From a bacterium (GTDB lineage: Bacteria > Bacillota > Clostridia > Oscillospirales > Oscillospiraceae): a DNA stretch of 9,726 nt. Under the pieces are notes generated by a model, which worked only from the letters and a program-made list of their open reading frames with translations, had not been told where the DNA came from and made no database searches. The stretch spans positions 1 through 9,726 of the forward strand of contig SFQY01000079.1 in NCBI GenBank assembly GCA_004562395.1, written 5' to 3'. This document shows, one piece after another, positions 1 to 5,586 of this stretch; the stretch's first letter is position 1, and the number at the start of each line of letters is the position of its first letter. The translations under genes were made by a program, and so were the position numbers.

Positions 1-450
1 CCGCAGTGTGGTACCAAAAGGATACCATTCCCCGCGGGGCGATGTGGGCATCGCCCCCTACGGCGCGGTGGTCGATGCTTAAGTTGATGACATTGCCCCG
101 GGGGGAAGGTGCTTAAGTAGCGCACACTGGGGCGGATGAGGAACGGCGATATGTTCCATATTTGTATGCACTTCGTTAAAAAGGTATATTGGAAAAGTTT
201 GTACCGTTTGATTTGGCTGCATTCCAAAGGATGAGATGTCGCCATTCCTCATCCACCGCTTCGCGGTCCCCCTTCCCCCCGGGGCAATGTCATCAACTTA
301 AGGCGCTTCCGTAGGGGCCGATGCCCACATCGGCCCTTCCCAACGTTACGAATTCGCCGCAGTGTGGTACCAAAAGGATGGCGCGGTGGTCGATGCTTAA
401 GTTGATGACATTGCCCCCCGGGGGAAGGTATTGTGCAGCCGACATCCCCA
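1..450. repeat. Gene-free mosaic of repeat modules upstream of the tail gene
   Basis: I see no gene here. The stretch is built from modules that recur elsewhere. A block at 1-110 is repeated at 357-429, where 38 bases (matching 24-61) are absent. The module TTAAGTTGATGACATTGCCC followed by a G run lies at about 79-110 and 396-429, is inverted at 270-302, and is inverted again at 9592-9626. The missing 38-base part contains GATGTGGGCATCG, whose inverted relative lies at 311-335. Bases 121-175 recur at 4111-4168. Short reading frames crossing this region are repeat-derived and have no ribosome binding site that I can support. Confidence 0.8.
133..253. repeat. About 120-bp imperfect inverted repeat unit
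   Basis: The ends GGATGAGGAACGGCGATAT (134-152) and ATGTCGCCATTCCTCATCC (235-253) are inverted copies with two mismatches, enclosing about 80 AT-richer bases. The left half recurs at 4122-4168. There the centre and right arm are missing and the sequence passes directly into CCCCCTTCCCCCC, as it does after the full unit at 268-280. This looks like a small palindromic element and an internally deleted relative. Confidence 0.6.
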
Positions 451-597
451 CAAATTCCAATTGATCGGACTGCCAGGGAAAACCGACATGCATATTTTTT
501 AAATCATCCCCGAAGGGGATACCGCATCTTATATCTTATATCTCCCATCTTCTATCTCCGCTATCTTATATCTCCCATCTCTCCCCTCCGCTCCCCC
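451..597. repeat. Type I repeat arm directly upstream of the BppU tail gene
   Basis: This is the inverted counterpart of the arm at 2564-2684. It runs from the CAAATTCCAATTGATC link, through ACCGACATGCAT and a T/A run, to the hairpin ATCCCC-GAA-GGGGAT at 506-520. It ends in degenerate 7-bp tandem units (CATCTTA, TATCTTA, TATCTCC and decayed forms) from 525 to about 582. The tract ends about 15 bases before the AAAGGAGG ribosome binding site of the gene at 611, so it is probably that gene's leader if transcription starts upstream. I could not identify a promoter. Confidence 0.75.
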
Positions 598-610
598 AAA
601 GGAGGCATTC

Positions 611-1678
611 ATGAATTTTTCCAACTACCGTCTGTCTCTGGACATCCACGAGACGGAGTCGGGGTTATCTCTTCGGGCCAAGAAGGGGGACTCCATCCGC
701 AAAATCTACGTCACCCTCATGGACGGCGGAGCGCCCTACCGGATCACCCCGGACTGCACCGCCGCCTTCACCGCCCGGAAGCCCGACAATACCATTCTTT
801 TCAACAACGCCCTCATCGAAAACAACGCCATCGTCTACGAGCTGACCCCCCAGACCACCGCCTCGGCGGGGCAGGTCCGGTGCGAGGTCCGGCTCTACGG
901 CGGCGACGGGCGGCTGATCACCAGCCCCCGGTTCTTCCTGGACGTGGACGATACCGTCTTCACCGAGGGGGACCAGGTGGTCTCCGACGACGAGTATACC
1001 GTCCTGGAGGACGCCATCGCCCAGGTGGACCAGGCCGTGGCCGATGCCCAGGCCTCCCTGGCGGCTCTGGAGGCGGAGTTCCGGGAGAAGGTGGAAAACG
1101 GTGAGCTGACCGACGCCGTCAGCGCCGCCTTCCTCCACAAAACCGGCGGCACCATGGCCGGGGACATTGCCATGGACGGCCACCATATCACGGGCCTGGC
1201 GGAGCCGGAAGTCCCCACCGACGCCGCCACCAAGGCCTGCGCCGACGCCGCCTCCGCCCTGGCCCAGGCCGCCCAGGCCACCGCCGACGCTGCCCTGCCC
1301 CGGTCCGGGGGCGCCATGACCGGCCCCATCGCCATGGGGGGCAGCAAAATCACGGGCCTGGCCGCCCCCTCCGCCCCCGCCGACGCCGTCACCAAGGCCT
1401 ACGCCGACGCCAAGCGCTTCACGGCTTCCGCCGCCCTGGGCACCGGCTGGTCCGCTTCCGCCCCCTATACCCAGACGGTGCCGGTCCCCGGCCTTCTGGA
1501 AACGGACATCCCCCACGTGGCCCCGGTGTACGATCCCGACCCGGCAGCGGCCCTGGCCCAGCGGGAGGCCTGGTCCATGGTCTGCCAGGCCGAGGCGGGG
1601 ACGGACAGCCTGACATTTGCCTGCTTTGAGAACTGCCCCGGGGCGGCGGTTCCGATTCAGATCGAGGTGATGCGCTGA
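611..1678 (+). CDS. Phage BppU-type baseplate / tail-fibre protein
   Basis: This 355-residue protein is probably a distal tail or baseplate component that carries receptor-binding parts of a siphovirus-like particle. Residues 1 to about 120 resemble the BppU N-terminal domain of Gram-positive phages (start MNFSNYRLSLDI; KKGDSIRKIYVTL near 24-36). Residues 129-165 are an acidic, alanine-rich probable coiled coil. Two copies of a fibre repeat follow, at about 177-212 (GGTMAGDIAMDG, ITGLAEP, TDAATKACADA) and 231-267 (GGAMTGPIAMGG, ITGLAAP, ADAVTKAYADA). The C-terminal 85 residues look like the compact end domain seen on related fibres. AAAGGAGG at 598-605 lies five bases before the ATG. The stop shares one base with the start of the next gene. 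The BppU assignment rests on motif recognition and the exact host receptor cannot be read. Confidence 0.82.
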   Translation: MNFSNYRLSLDIHETESGLSLRAKKGDSIRKIYVTLMDGGAPYRITPDCTAAFTARKPDNTILFNNALIENNAIVYELTPQTTASAGQVRCEVRLYGGDGRLITSPRFFLDVDDTVFTEGDQVVSDDEYTVLEDAIAQVDQAVADAQASLAALEAEFREKVENGELTDAVSAAFLHKTGGTMAGDIAMDGHHITGLAEPEVPTDAATKACADAASALAQAAQATADAALPRSGGAMTGPIAMGGSKITGLAAPSAPADAVTKAYADAKRFTASAALGTGWSASAPYTQTVPVPGLLETDIPHVAPVYDPDPAAALAQREAWSMVCQAEAGTDSLTFACFENCPGAAVPIQIEVMR

Positions 1679-2403
1679 TGGGCAAGGCATTTTTGTACGG
1701 AAACGGCGGTTCCTCGCCGCTGAATTTCAAGCTGGTGGGAGCGGCCTCCGCCCCGGCCAACCCGGGGGAGAACACCATCTGGGTGAATACCGGCGCGGAG
1801 GTCACCGGCTGGGTCTTCTCCCCGGAGGCCCCGGACAGCCCCGCCGAGGGGCTGGTGTGGATCAAGACAGGCCTTTCCAGCGCCGTGGCCTTCAACGCCC
1901 TGAAAAAGAACGGCCTGCGGGTCTGCCCCATTCAGGCAAAGCAGCGGATTTCCGGGGCCTGGGCGGATAAAACCGCCAAAAGCTTTCTGGGGGGCGCCTG
2001 GACCGACTGGTGGAACGGGGAGCTGTATGCGGCCGGAAACCTCTACGAATCCGTCACCGGCGGCTGGACCAGCGACGAGACCTCCGGCGCCCCGGCCATC
2101 ACCTACGGCGAAAGCAGCATGACCATCAAGGCCACGGCGGCGGGGGTCAACAAGAAGGTCCGGACGGGGAAGAAGATCGACATGAGCGGCTGGTCCACCC
2201 TGACCTTTGAGGGCGCCCACGAAAACGCGGGAGCCTACAACCTCATGGGCCTGCTGGACGACGGGAAAGCCTCCGTGGCCAGCGTCATCCTCCGGGACGG
2301 CCACAGCCTGGACATCTCCAGCCTCACCGGGGAGTATTATGTCTACTTCCAGGTCCGCGACGCCTCCCGAACCACCGTGGTCACCGGATTGTACCTCAGC
2401 TAG
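1678..2403 (+). CDS. Phage distal tail / fibre-associated protein
   Basis: This 241-residue protein begins MGKAFLYGNGGSSPLNFKLV, a start I associate with tail-tip or fibre proteins in prophages of gut Clostridia; its biochemical role is unknown. Residues 1-105 contain glycine- and tryptophan-rich short beta motifs (ENTIWVNTG, GWVFSPEAP, GLVWIKTG), consistent with a small beta-structured tail domain. The part from about 125 (YESVTGGWT) to the end looks like a beta-sandwich, possibly carbohydrate binding. The ATG overlaps the upstream TGA by one base (TGATG), with GAGGTGA at 1664-1670 as ribosome binding site, so the two genes are probably translationally coupled. It ends at the edge of a repeat-filled gap. 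A receptor-binding role is inference from position and composition. Confidence 0.72.
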   Translation: MGKAFLYGNGGSSPLNFKLVGAASAPANPGENTIWVNTGAEVTGWVFSPEAPDSPAEGLVWIKTGLSSAVAFNALKKNGLRVCPIQAKQRISGAWADKTAKSFLGGAWTDWWNGELYAAGNLYESVTGGWTSDETSGAPAITYGESSMTIKATAAGVNKKVRTGKKIDMSGWSTLTFEGAHENAGAYNLMGLLDDGKASVASVILRDGHSLDISSLTGEYYVYFQVRDASRTTVVTGLYLS

Positions 2404-2563
2404 CCCCGCCGCATCCCCCGCGTAGTAGGCTGTTAAGTCTAAAGCTTCCCTTTCGTAGGGCGGGGTTATGACCCCGCCCTACAAAAACATAAAGTTTTGG
2501 CATTAACGAGCTAGTAGGGGCGATCCTTGCGGTCGCCCGTCGCCGAAGGCGCATCGCTCCGTG
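2404..2563. repeat. Palindromic intergenic sequence after the tail genes
   Basis: There is no gene. A perfect 12-bp stem, GTAGGGCGGGGT at 2455-2466 with its complement at 2471-2482 around a TATG loop, is the same palindrome that ends several repeat cores downstream. A second hairpin, GGGCGA at 2518-2523 pairing with TCGCCC at 2533-2538, resembles the GATGTGGGCATCG module at 37-61 and 311-335. The first stem is followed by an A run rather than a T run, so it does not have the geometry of an intrinsic terminator for the upstream + strand genes. Confidence 0.65.
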
Positions 2564-2910
2564 GAGATACGAGATATAAGATACGAGATATAAGATACGA
2601 GATATAAGATGTGGTATCCCCTCCGGGGATGATTTAAAAAATGCATGTCGGTTTTCCCTGGCAGTCCAATAAATTGGTGTTTGACGGGGCGTAGGGCTTA
2701 TGTCATGACCCCGCCGACCCGCCGCGAGTTTCCAATCGGTTGGTTGAACGGAAAATGGCTCGTTCATACCGTAGGGCGGGGGCTCGCCCCCGCCAAAACG
2801 TATCGATTTTGGATATTTTGGTTGAATGGCAGCCAAAGGCTCCCTTGCCTAAAGGGAAGCATTGCGTTCCGCCGCCCATGCAAACACCCATCTCCCACTA
2901 TCTCTGACAC
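2564..2910. repeat. Mosaic repeat element (type I arm, GTAGGGC core, decayed right arm)
   Basis: The left arm starts with about 3.4 copies of a 14-bp unit made of two 7-mers (GAGATATAAGATAC) at 2564-2611. It continues with the hairpin ATCCCC-TCC-GGGGAT at 2616-2630, an A run, GCATGTCGGTTTTCC and the link ending TTGGTGTTTG at 2684. The core at 2691-2800 matches those at 4876-4995 and 8373-8504. After 2800 come a GGCTCCCTTGCCTAAAGGG-type hairpin and a right link (GCATTGCGTTCCG ... GCAAACACC at about 2860-2888). That link resembles 4189-4219. Translation through the element stays open in frame with the next gene, but AAAGGAGG at 2911 marks the true start at 2924. Confidence 0.75.
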
Positions 2911-2918
2911 AAAGGAGG
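2911..2918 (+). promoter_or_regulatory. Ribosome binding site that fixes the start at 2924
   Basis: AAAGGAGG lies five bases before ATG 2924. It is the same core found before 611 and 4311. It rules out the longer in-frame ATG at 2645, which begins inside a repeat arm and has no comparable site. Confidence 0.85.
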
Positions 2919-2923
2919 ACTTC

Positions 2924-3223
2924 ATGACCATTTACATCGATTCCGACTGCCGCTGTCACGCTTCCGACGACGGCACCATGACCGCCGTTGAGACGGATGT
3001 CTTCGACGGCAAATGCCCGGCCTTTCTGGAGGGCTACCGCTACGTTCCCCCGGGCACCCTCTGGACCCGGGAGGACGGGGTGACCTTCGCCGGGGAGATG
3101 GTGGCCCCCTGGCAGGACTACGAGACCCTGAAGGCCTATCAGGAGCAGTACGAAGCAAATCAGGCGGAGCTTCAGGACATGCGCGCCGCCCTGGAGATCC
3201 TGGAGGTGACGCCGGATGAATAA
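2924..3223 (+). CDS. Small phage protein of the tail-lysis interval, function unknown
   Basis: This 99-residue acidic protein begins MTIYIDSDCRCHASDDGTM. I recognise this style of protein (YIDSD near the start, ETDVFDGKCPAFLEGYR at about 37-53, WTREDGVTFAGEMVAPW) as a frequent small protein between tail-fibre and lysis genes of prophages in gut Firmicutes. No function is established to my knowledge. The last 35 residues (YETLKAYQEQYEANQAELQDM onward) look like an amphipathic, probably coiled-coil helix, which suggests assembly with another tail protein. Its 3' end overlaps the next gene by eight bases. The start follows from the strong AAAGGAGG at 2911-2918. Confidence 0.78.
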   Translation: MTIYIDSDCRCHASDDGTMTAVETDVFDGKCPAFLEGYRYVPPGTLWTREDGVTFAGEMVAPWQDYETLKAYQEQYEANQAELQDMRAALEILEVTPDE

Positions 3224-3401
3224 ATGGACCAACGCTGCCAAGAAGCGCCGGGCGGTCATCGACGCGGCGAGCGTCAAGGCGGCGGACCTGGAGATCATCG
3301 TCTCGGCTCTGAGGGAGCTGCCCCCGGGCCAGCTGAAGAAGGTCTTCACGGACCCGGTGCTGGCGGTGCTGGAAAAGTACCAGGTGACGGCGGATGAATG
3401 A
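3216..3401 (+). CDS. Small helical phage protein, function unknown
   Basis: This 61-residue protein (start MNKWTNAAKKRRAVIDAAS) is predominantly helical by composition, basic at the N-terminus, with no membrane segment or cysteine. It overlaps the preceding gene by eight bases and the following peptidase gene by eight bases. GGAGGTGA at 3202-3209 lies six bases before the ATG, so three genes here form a tightly coupled translation unit. Its position recalls the very small XkdX-like proteins between tail and lysis genes in Gram-positive phages, but I see no conserved XkdX motif and do not claim homology. A structural or lysis-timing role would be a guess. Confidence 0.7.
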   Translation: MNKWTNAAKKRRAVIDAASVKAADLEIIVSALRELPPGQLKKVFTDPVLAVLEKYQVTADE

Positions 3402-3939
3402 CCGGCAGAAGCAGTGCCTGCTTGTATACCTGGGCTACGACACCGGAGGCGTGGACGGCATCTGGGGGGAGAAATCCCTCCGGGCTGCCGAAGCCTTCCG
3501 GAGGGATCACGGTCTGGGGGAGGGGGAGGACCTGGAGGCGAAGCTCAGATCGGTGATCGCCTCGGAGGAGGCCCCCCAGGACTGGTGGCAGAATATCCGC
3601 TACTGGACCCGGGAGGAATTCAAGTGCCGCTGCGGGGAGTACCACGCGCCCTACTGCGACGGCTACCCCGCGGAGCCGGACCGGGTTCTGGTGGAGCTGG
3701 CGGATCAGGTCCGGGCCCATTTCGGAAAACCCGGCCTCCGCTCCAGCGGCCTGCGCTGCCTGCGGCACAACCGGGACTGCGGCGGCGTGACCAACAGCCG
3801 CCACTTAAGGGGCAAGGCCCTGGACTTCCGCATCCAGTCCACCCCCGCCGCCCAGGTCCTGGCCTACGTCCAAACCCTCCCCCAGGTCCGCTACGCCTAC
3901 GCCATCGACCAGGATTATATCCATATGGACGTGGAATAA
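3394..3939 (+). CDS. M15-family peptidoglycan peptidase (probable endolysin)
   Basis: This 181-residue zinc D-Ala-D-Ala carboxypeptidase-like enzyme is probably the endolysin that cuts peptide cross-links for particle release. Residues 1 to about 42 fit a PG_binding_1 fold (LLVYLGYDTGGVDGIWG, then SLRAAEAFRRDHGL). The catalytic domain spans about 70-181: FKCRCGEY near 76-83, the metal-ligand motif SRHLRGKALDF with H137 and D144, and the third ligand H177 in YIHMDV. These match the Peptidase_M15_3 pattern. There is no signal peptide, so export would depend on a holin, consistent with membrane proteins encoded at 4311 and 5226. AGGTGA at 3382-3387 lies six bases before the ATG. A tail-associated wall hydrolase is an alternative, but size and position favour a lysin. 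Confidence 0.88.
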   Translation: MNDRQKQCLLVYLGYDTGGVDGIWGEKSLRAAEAFRRDHGLGEGEDLEAKLRSVIASEEAPQDWWQNIRYWTREEFKCRCGEYHAPYCDGYPAEPDRVLVELADQVRAHFGKPGLRSSGLRCLRHNRDCGGVTNSRHLRGKALDFRIQSTPAAQVLAYVQTLPQVRYAYAIDQDYIHMDVE

Positions 3940-3953
3940 GCGCTGAGTAAAGA

Positions 3954-4260
3954 AGATAGGAGATATCAGATATGAGATATAAGATGTGGTATCCCCTCCG
4001 GGGATGGATTTGAAAAACTGCGCATACCGTTTTCCCCCAGCAGCCCGATCAATTGGAATTTGCAGAGATGCGCTGCACCATACCTTCCCCCGGGGGGAAG
4101 GTGCCCCAGTGCGCACACTGGGGCGGATGAGGAACGGCGATATGTTCCATATTTGTATGCATTTCGTCCCCCTTCCCCCCGGGGGAAGGCATTGCGCTCC
4201 GGCATCCCTGCAAACACCAATTTCCCGGGAATCTGAGGAAAACCGATACGCGCGTTATGC
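3954..4260. repeat. Mosaic repeat element with CCTTCCCCC core
   Basis: The left type I arm has 7-mers (GAGATAT, CAGATAT, GAGATAT) at about 3954-3986, the hairpin ATCCCC-TCC-GGGGAT at 3991-4005, and the link GATCAATTGGAATTTG ending near 4063. The core has CCTTCCCCC/GGGGGAAGG at about 4083-4101 and a perfect 9-bp stem GCCCCAGTG (4103-4111) / CACTGGGGC (4116-4124). It then has the GATGAGGAACGGCGATATG module shared with 131-175, and a second CCTTCCCCCC hairpin near 4171-4189. A shortened right link and arm follow (CAAACACCAATTTCC, GAGGAAAACCGATACGCG) to about 4255, without hairpin or 7-mers. The element starts about 15 bases after the lysin stop. Confidence 0.75.
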
Positions 4261-4296
4261 AAAAGGATCGTTATGGCAGCGCCCTTACGCGCAAAC

Positions 4297-4304
4297 AAAG
4301 GAGG
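4297..4304 (+). promoter_or_regulatory. Ribosome binding site that fixes the start at 4311
   Basis: AAAGGAGG lies six bases before ATG 4311. The in-frame ATG at 4257 would add 18 residues taken from the repeat arm and the Shine-Dalgarno region and has no such site, so it is rejected. Confidence 0.85.
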
Positions 4305-4310
4305 ACAACC

Positions 4311-4691
4311 ATGGAACTGCTGAGAATCTTTCTGGGAGGCACCGGCGCGGCGGCGTTGGTGACGGGGCTGTGCGCGCTGCTGCAGTGGCGGCTGAACCGG
4401 CAGGCCCAGAAGGAGGATTTGACCCGCAGCCGCCGCCAGGAGCGGGAGGGGGAACTGGCAGCGGTGAACCGGAAGCTGGACGTTCTGTTTCTGGCGGACC
4501 GGACCCTGCTCTACGACCGCATCAAATCCCTGGCCAAATCGTATATTGAGCGGGGCTACGTCACCGTGGAGGAGCTGGAGGACCTGAACCGGATGCACGA
4601 GGTCTACCACGACCCGGACAAACTGGCCGGCAACGGCTTCCTCCGGGACCTGATGAACACCGTCAACACCCTCCCCCTCAAAGCCAGCTGA
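4311..4691 (+). CDS. Single-TM phage protein of the lysis region
   Basis: This 126-residue protein has one N-terminal membrane segment (about residues 3-25, LLRIFLGGTGAAALVTGLCA). A charged, probably coiled-coil stretch follows (about 28-60, rich in R, E and Q), then a compact C-terminal motif (DRIKSLAKSYIERGYVTVEE, LNRMHEVYHDP, GNGFLRDLMNTVNTLP). I associate this C-terminal pattern with small membrane proteins beside lysin genes in clostridial prophages, often labelled holin-like or hypothetical. One membrane span with a large cytoplasmic tail is unlike a classical pore holin, so it could be a holin partner, antiholin or lysin-release factor. It stands alone between two repeat-filled gaps. 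The start is fixed by AAAGGAGG at 4297. Confidence 0.75.
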   Translation: MELLRIFLGGTGAAALVTGLCALLQWRLNRQAQKEDLTRSRRQEREGELAAVNRKLDVLFLADRTLLYDRIKSLAKSYIERGYVTVEELEDLNRMHEVYHDPDKLAGNGFLRDLMNTVNTLPLKAS

Positions 4692-4754
4692 ACCGCACCA
4701 CAAAAAACCTTTCCCCTCGGGGGTGGTGCACCGCGCAGCGAATCAATAATCTCA

Positions 4755-4775
4755 ATGATTGCCGGTGGCAATCAT
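4755..4775. other. Perfect 9-bp hairpin
   Basis: ATGATTGCC (4755-4763) pairs with GGCAATCAT (4767-4775) around a GGT loop, about 65 bases after the stop at 4691. It is followed by ACCTTAATTT, a poor T tract, so termination of + strand transcription is possible but weak. It may instead be another palindromic repeat. Confidence 0.45.
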
Positions 4776-5213
4776 ACCTTAATTTCCGGTGGCAGCCCGA
4801 AGGGCTGACGGATGAGGGGGAAAACCTGGAGATTTCCCCAGCAGCCCGATCAATTGGTGTTTGTAAGGATGTTTCGTAGGGCTTATGTCATGACCCCGCC
4901 GACCCGCTGCGAGTTTCCGATCGGTTGGTTGAACGGAAAATGGCTCGTTCATACCGTAGGGCTTATGGCTCGCCCCCGCCAAAACAAGCCCTACGGAATA
5001 CCCCGTCAAATTCCAATCTATCGAGCAGCTGAGGAAAACCGGCAGACACAAAAGAGAAACCTTCTGCCTTGCCCCTTTGATTCGACACAGCGGAGCCCTT
5101 CACTGCGGAAAGCCCCTCATCCGCCCCCTTACGGGGGCACCTTCCCCCCGGGGGGAAGGTCATGGGGCGCGGTGCGGAACCCTTTTCCCACGTTAGGAAT
5201 ACAAAACGCGAAT

Positions 5214-5218
5214 GGAGG
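5214..5218 (+). promoter_or_regulatory. Ribosome binding site that fixes the start at 5226
   Basis: GGAGG lies seven bases before ATG 5226. The same frame is open back to an ATG at 4812, but those 138 codons are repeat sequence and lack a credible initiation site. Confidence 0.8.
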
Positions 5219-5225
5219 AATCTTT

Positions 5226-5561
5226 ATGGACTACACAAATCTTCTCAACAACCTGGTCAACTACGGCTCCGGCGTGCTGTGTGTTATGGCGGCGCTGGTG
5301 TTCACGGTGAATATCATCGTGGAGGTGCTGAAGACCGTGTTCCGGCGGCTGCCCACCAGTCTGCTGACCATCGCCGTGTCCATGGCGGTGACGGCGGCGG
5401 CGCTGCTGGCGGCCTCGGCGGTGCTGGCCTTCCCCCTGCACTGGTACCACGCCGCCGGCGGCGCGGTGCTGGGCCTCTTCGTCTCCTACGCCGCCATGTT
5501 CGGCTTCGACAAATTCAAAGACGCCTGGGAAAAGCTCCGCACCTACCGGAATCAGACATAA
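5226..5561 (+). CDS. Three-TM holin-like membrane protein
   Basis: This 111-residue protein is dominated by three hydrophobic segments, about residues 13-36 (YGSGVLCVMAALVFTVNIIV), 46-69 (LLTIAVSMAVTAAALLAASA) and 74-93 (YHAAGGAVLGLFVSYAAMFG). A short basic loop (TVFRRLP) joins the first two, and the tail is charged (FDKFKDAWEKLRTYRNQT). Size, topology and position after an M15 lysin and a one-TM lysis-region protein fit a phage holin that permeabilises the cytoplasmic membrane for lysin export. I do not recognise a named holin family, so the call rests on architecture and context. The coding frame ends at the boundary with a repeat element whose first hairpin is a likely minus-strand terminator. 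Confidence 0.72.
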   Translation: MDYTNLLNNLVNYGSGVLCVMAALVFTVNIIVEVLKTVFRRLPTSLLTIAVSMAVTAAALLAASAVLAFPLHWYHAAGGAVLGLFVSYAAMFGFDKFKDAWEKLRTYRNQT

Positions 5562-5586
5562 AAAACCTTCCCCCGAGGGGGAAGGT
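5560..5586 (-). terminator. Probable minus-strand intrinsic terminator formed by a repeat end
   Basis: Read on the minus strand, CCTTCCCCC/GGGGGAAGG (5566-5585) forms an 8-9 bp GC-rich stem, with an added A-T pair at 5565 and 5586. It is followed by a T run (bases 5564-5560). This geometry would stop minus-strand transcripts from patA/dapL before they run antisense into the holin-like gene. The + strand lacks a T run after the stem. This is inference from structure. Confidence 0.55.

Larger units (their letters stand above)
4692..5225. repeat. Mosaic repeat element (type II arm, GTAGGGC core)
   Basis: No gene is supported over these 534 bases. Near the start are a weak GCACCAC (4695-4701) / GTGGTGC (4723-4729) pairing and a perfect hairpin at 4755-4775. 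A type II arm follows: GGTGGCAGCCCGAAGGGCTGACGGATGAGGGG-like sequence (about 4788-4817), GGAGATTTCCCCAGCAGCCCG and the link ending TTGGTGTTTG at about 4863. The core at 4876-4995 shares 99 identical bases (4887-4985) with 8383-8481. The right arm begins with CAAATTCCAATCTATCGAGC near 5009 and continues GAGGAAAACCGGCAGAC. From about 5100 there is an inverted type II end (CCCCTCATCCGCCCCC, CCTTCCCCCCGG). A frame through the element is open into the next gene, but GGAGG at 5214 fixes the start at 5226. Confidence 0.75.

Noticed and set aside
665..1690. 341-codon minus-strand open frame opposite the BppU gene
   Set aside because: Glycine-rich low-complexity translation and no ribosome binding site. 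The + strand has recognisable domains.
2455..2482. Intrinsic terminator for the tail genes
   Set aside because: The stem is strong, but on the + strand it is followed by an A run and on the minus strand the T run precedes it, so neither strand has terminator geometry.
2645..2923. N-terminal extension of the 99-residue protein from the ATG at 2645
   Set aside because: It starts in a repeat arm and has no Shine-Dalgarno site, whereas AAAGGAGG precedes ATG 2924 and the family-like sequence begins there.
4812..5225. 138-codon extension of the holin-like protein
   Set aside because: The sequence is repeat arm and core. GGAGG before 5226 and the membrane-protein start favour the short form.
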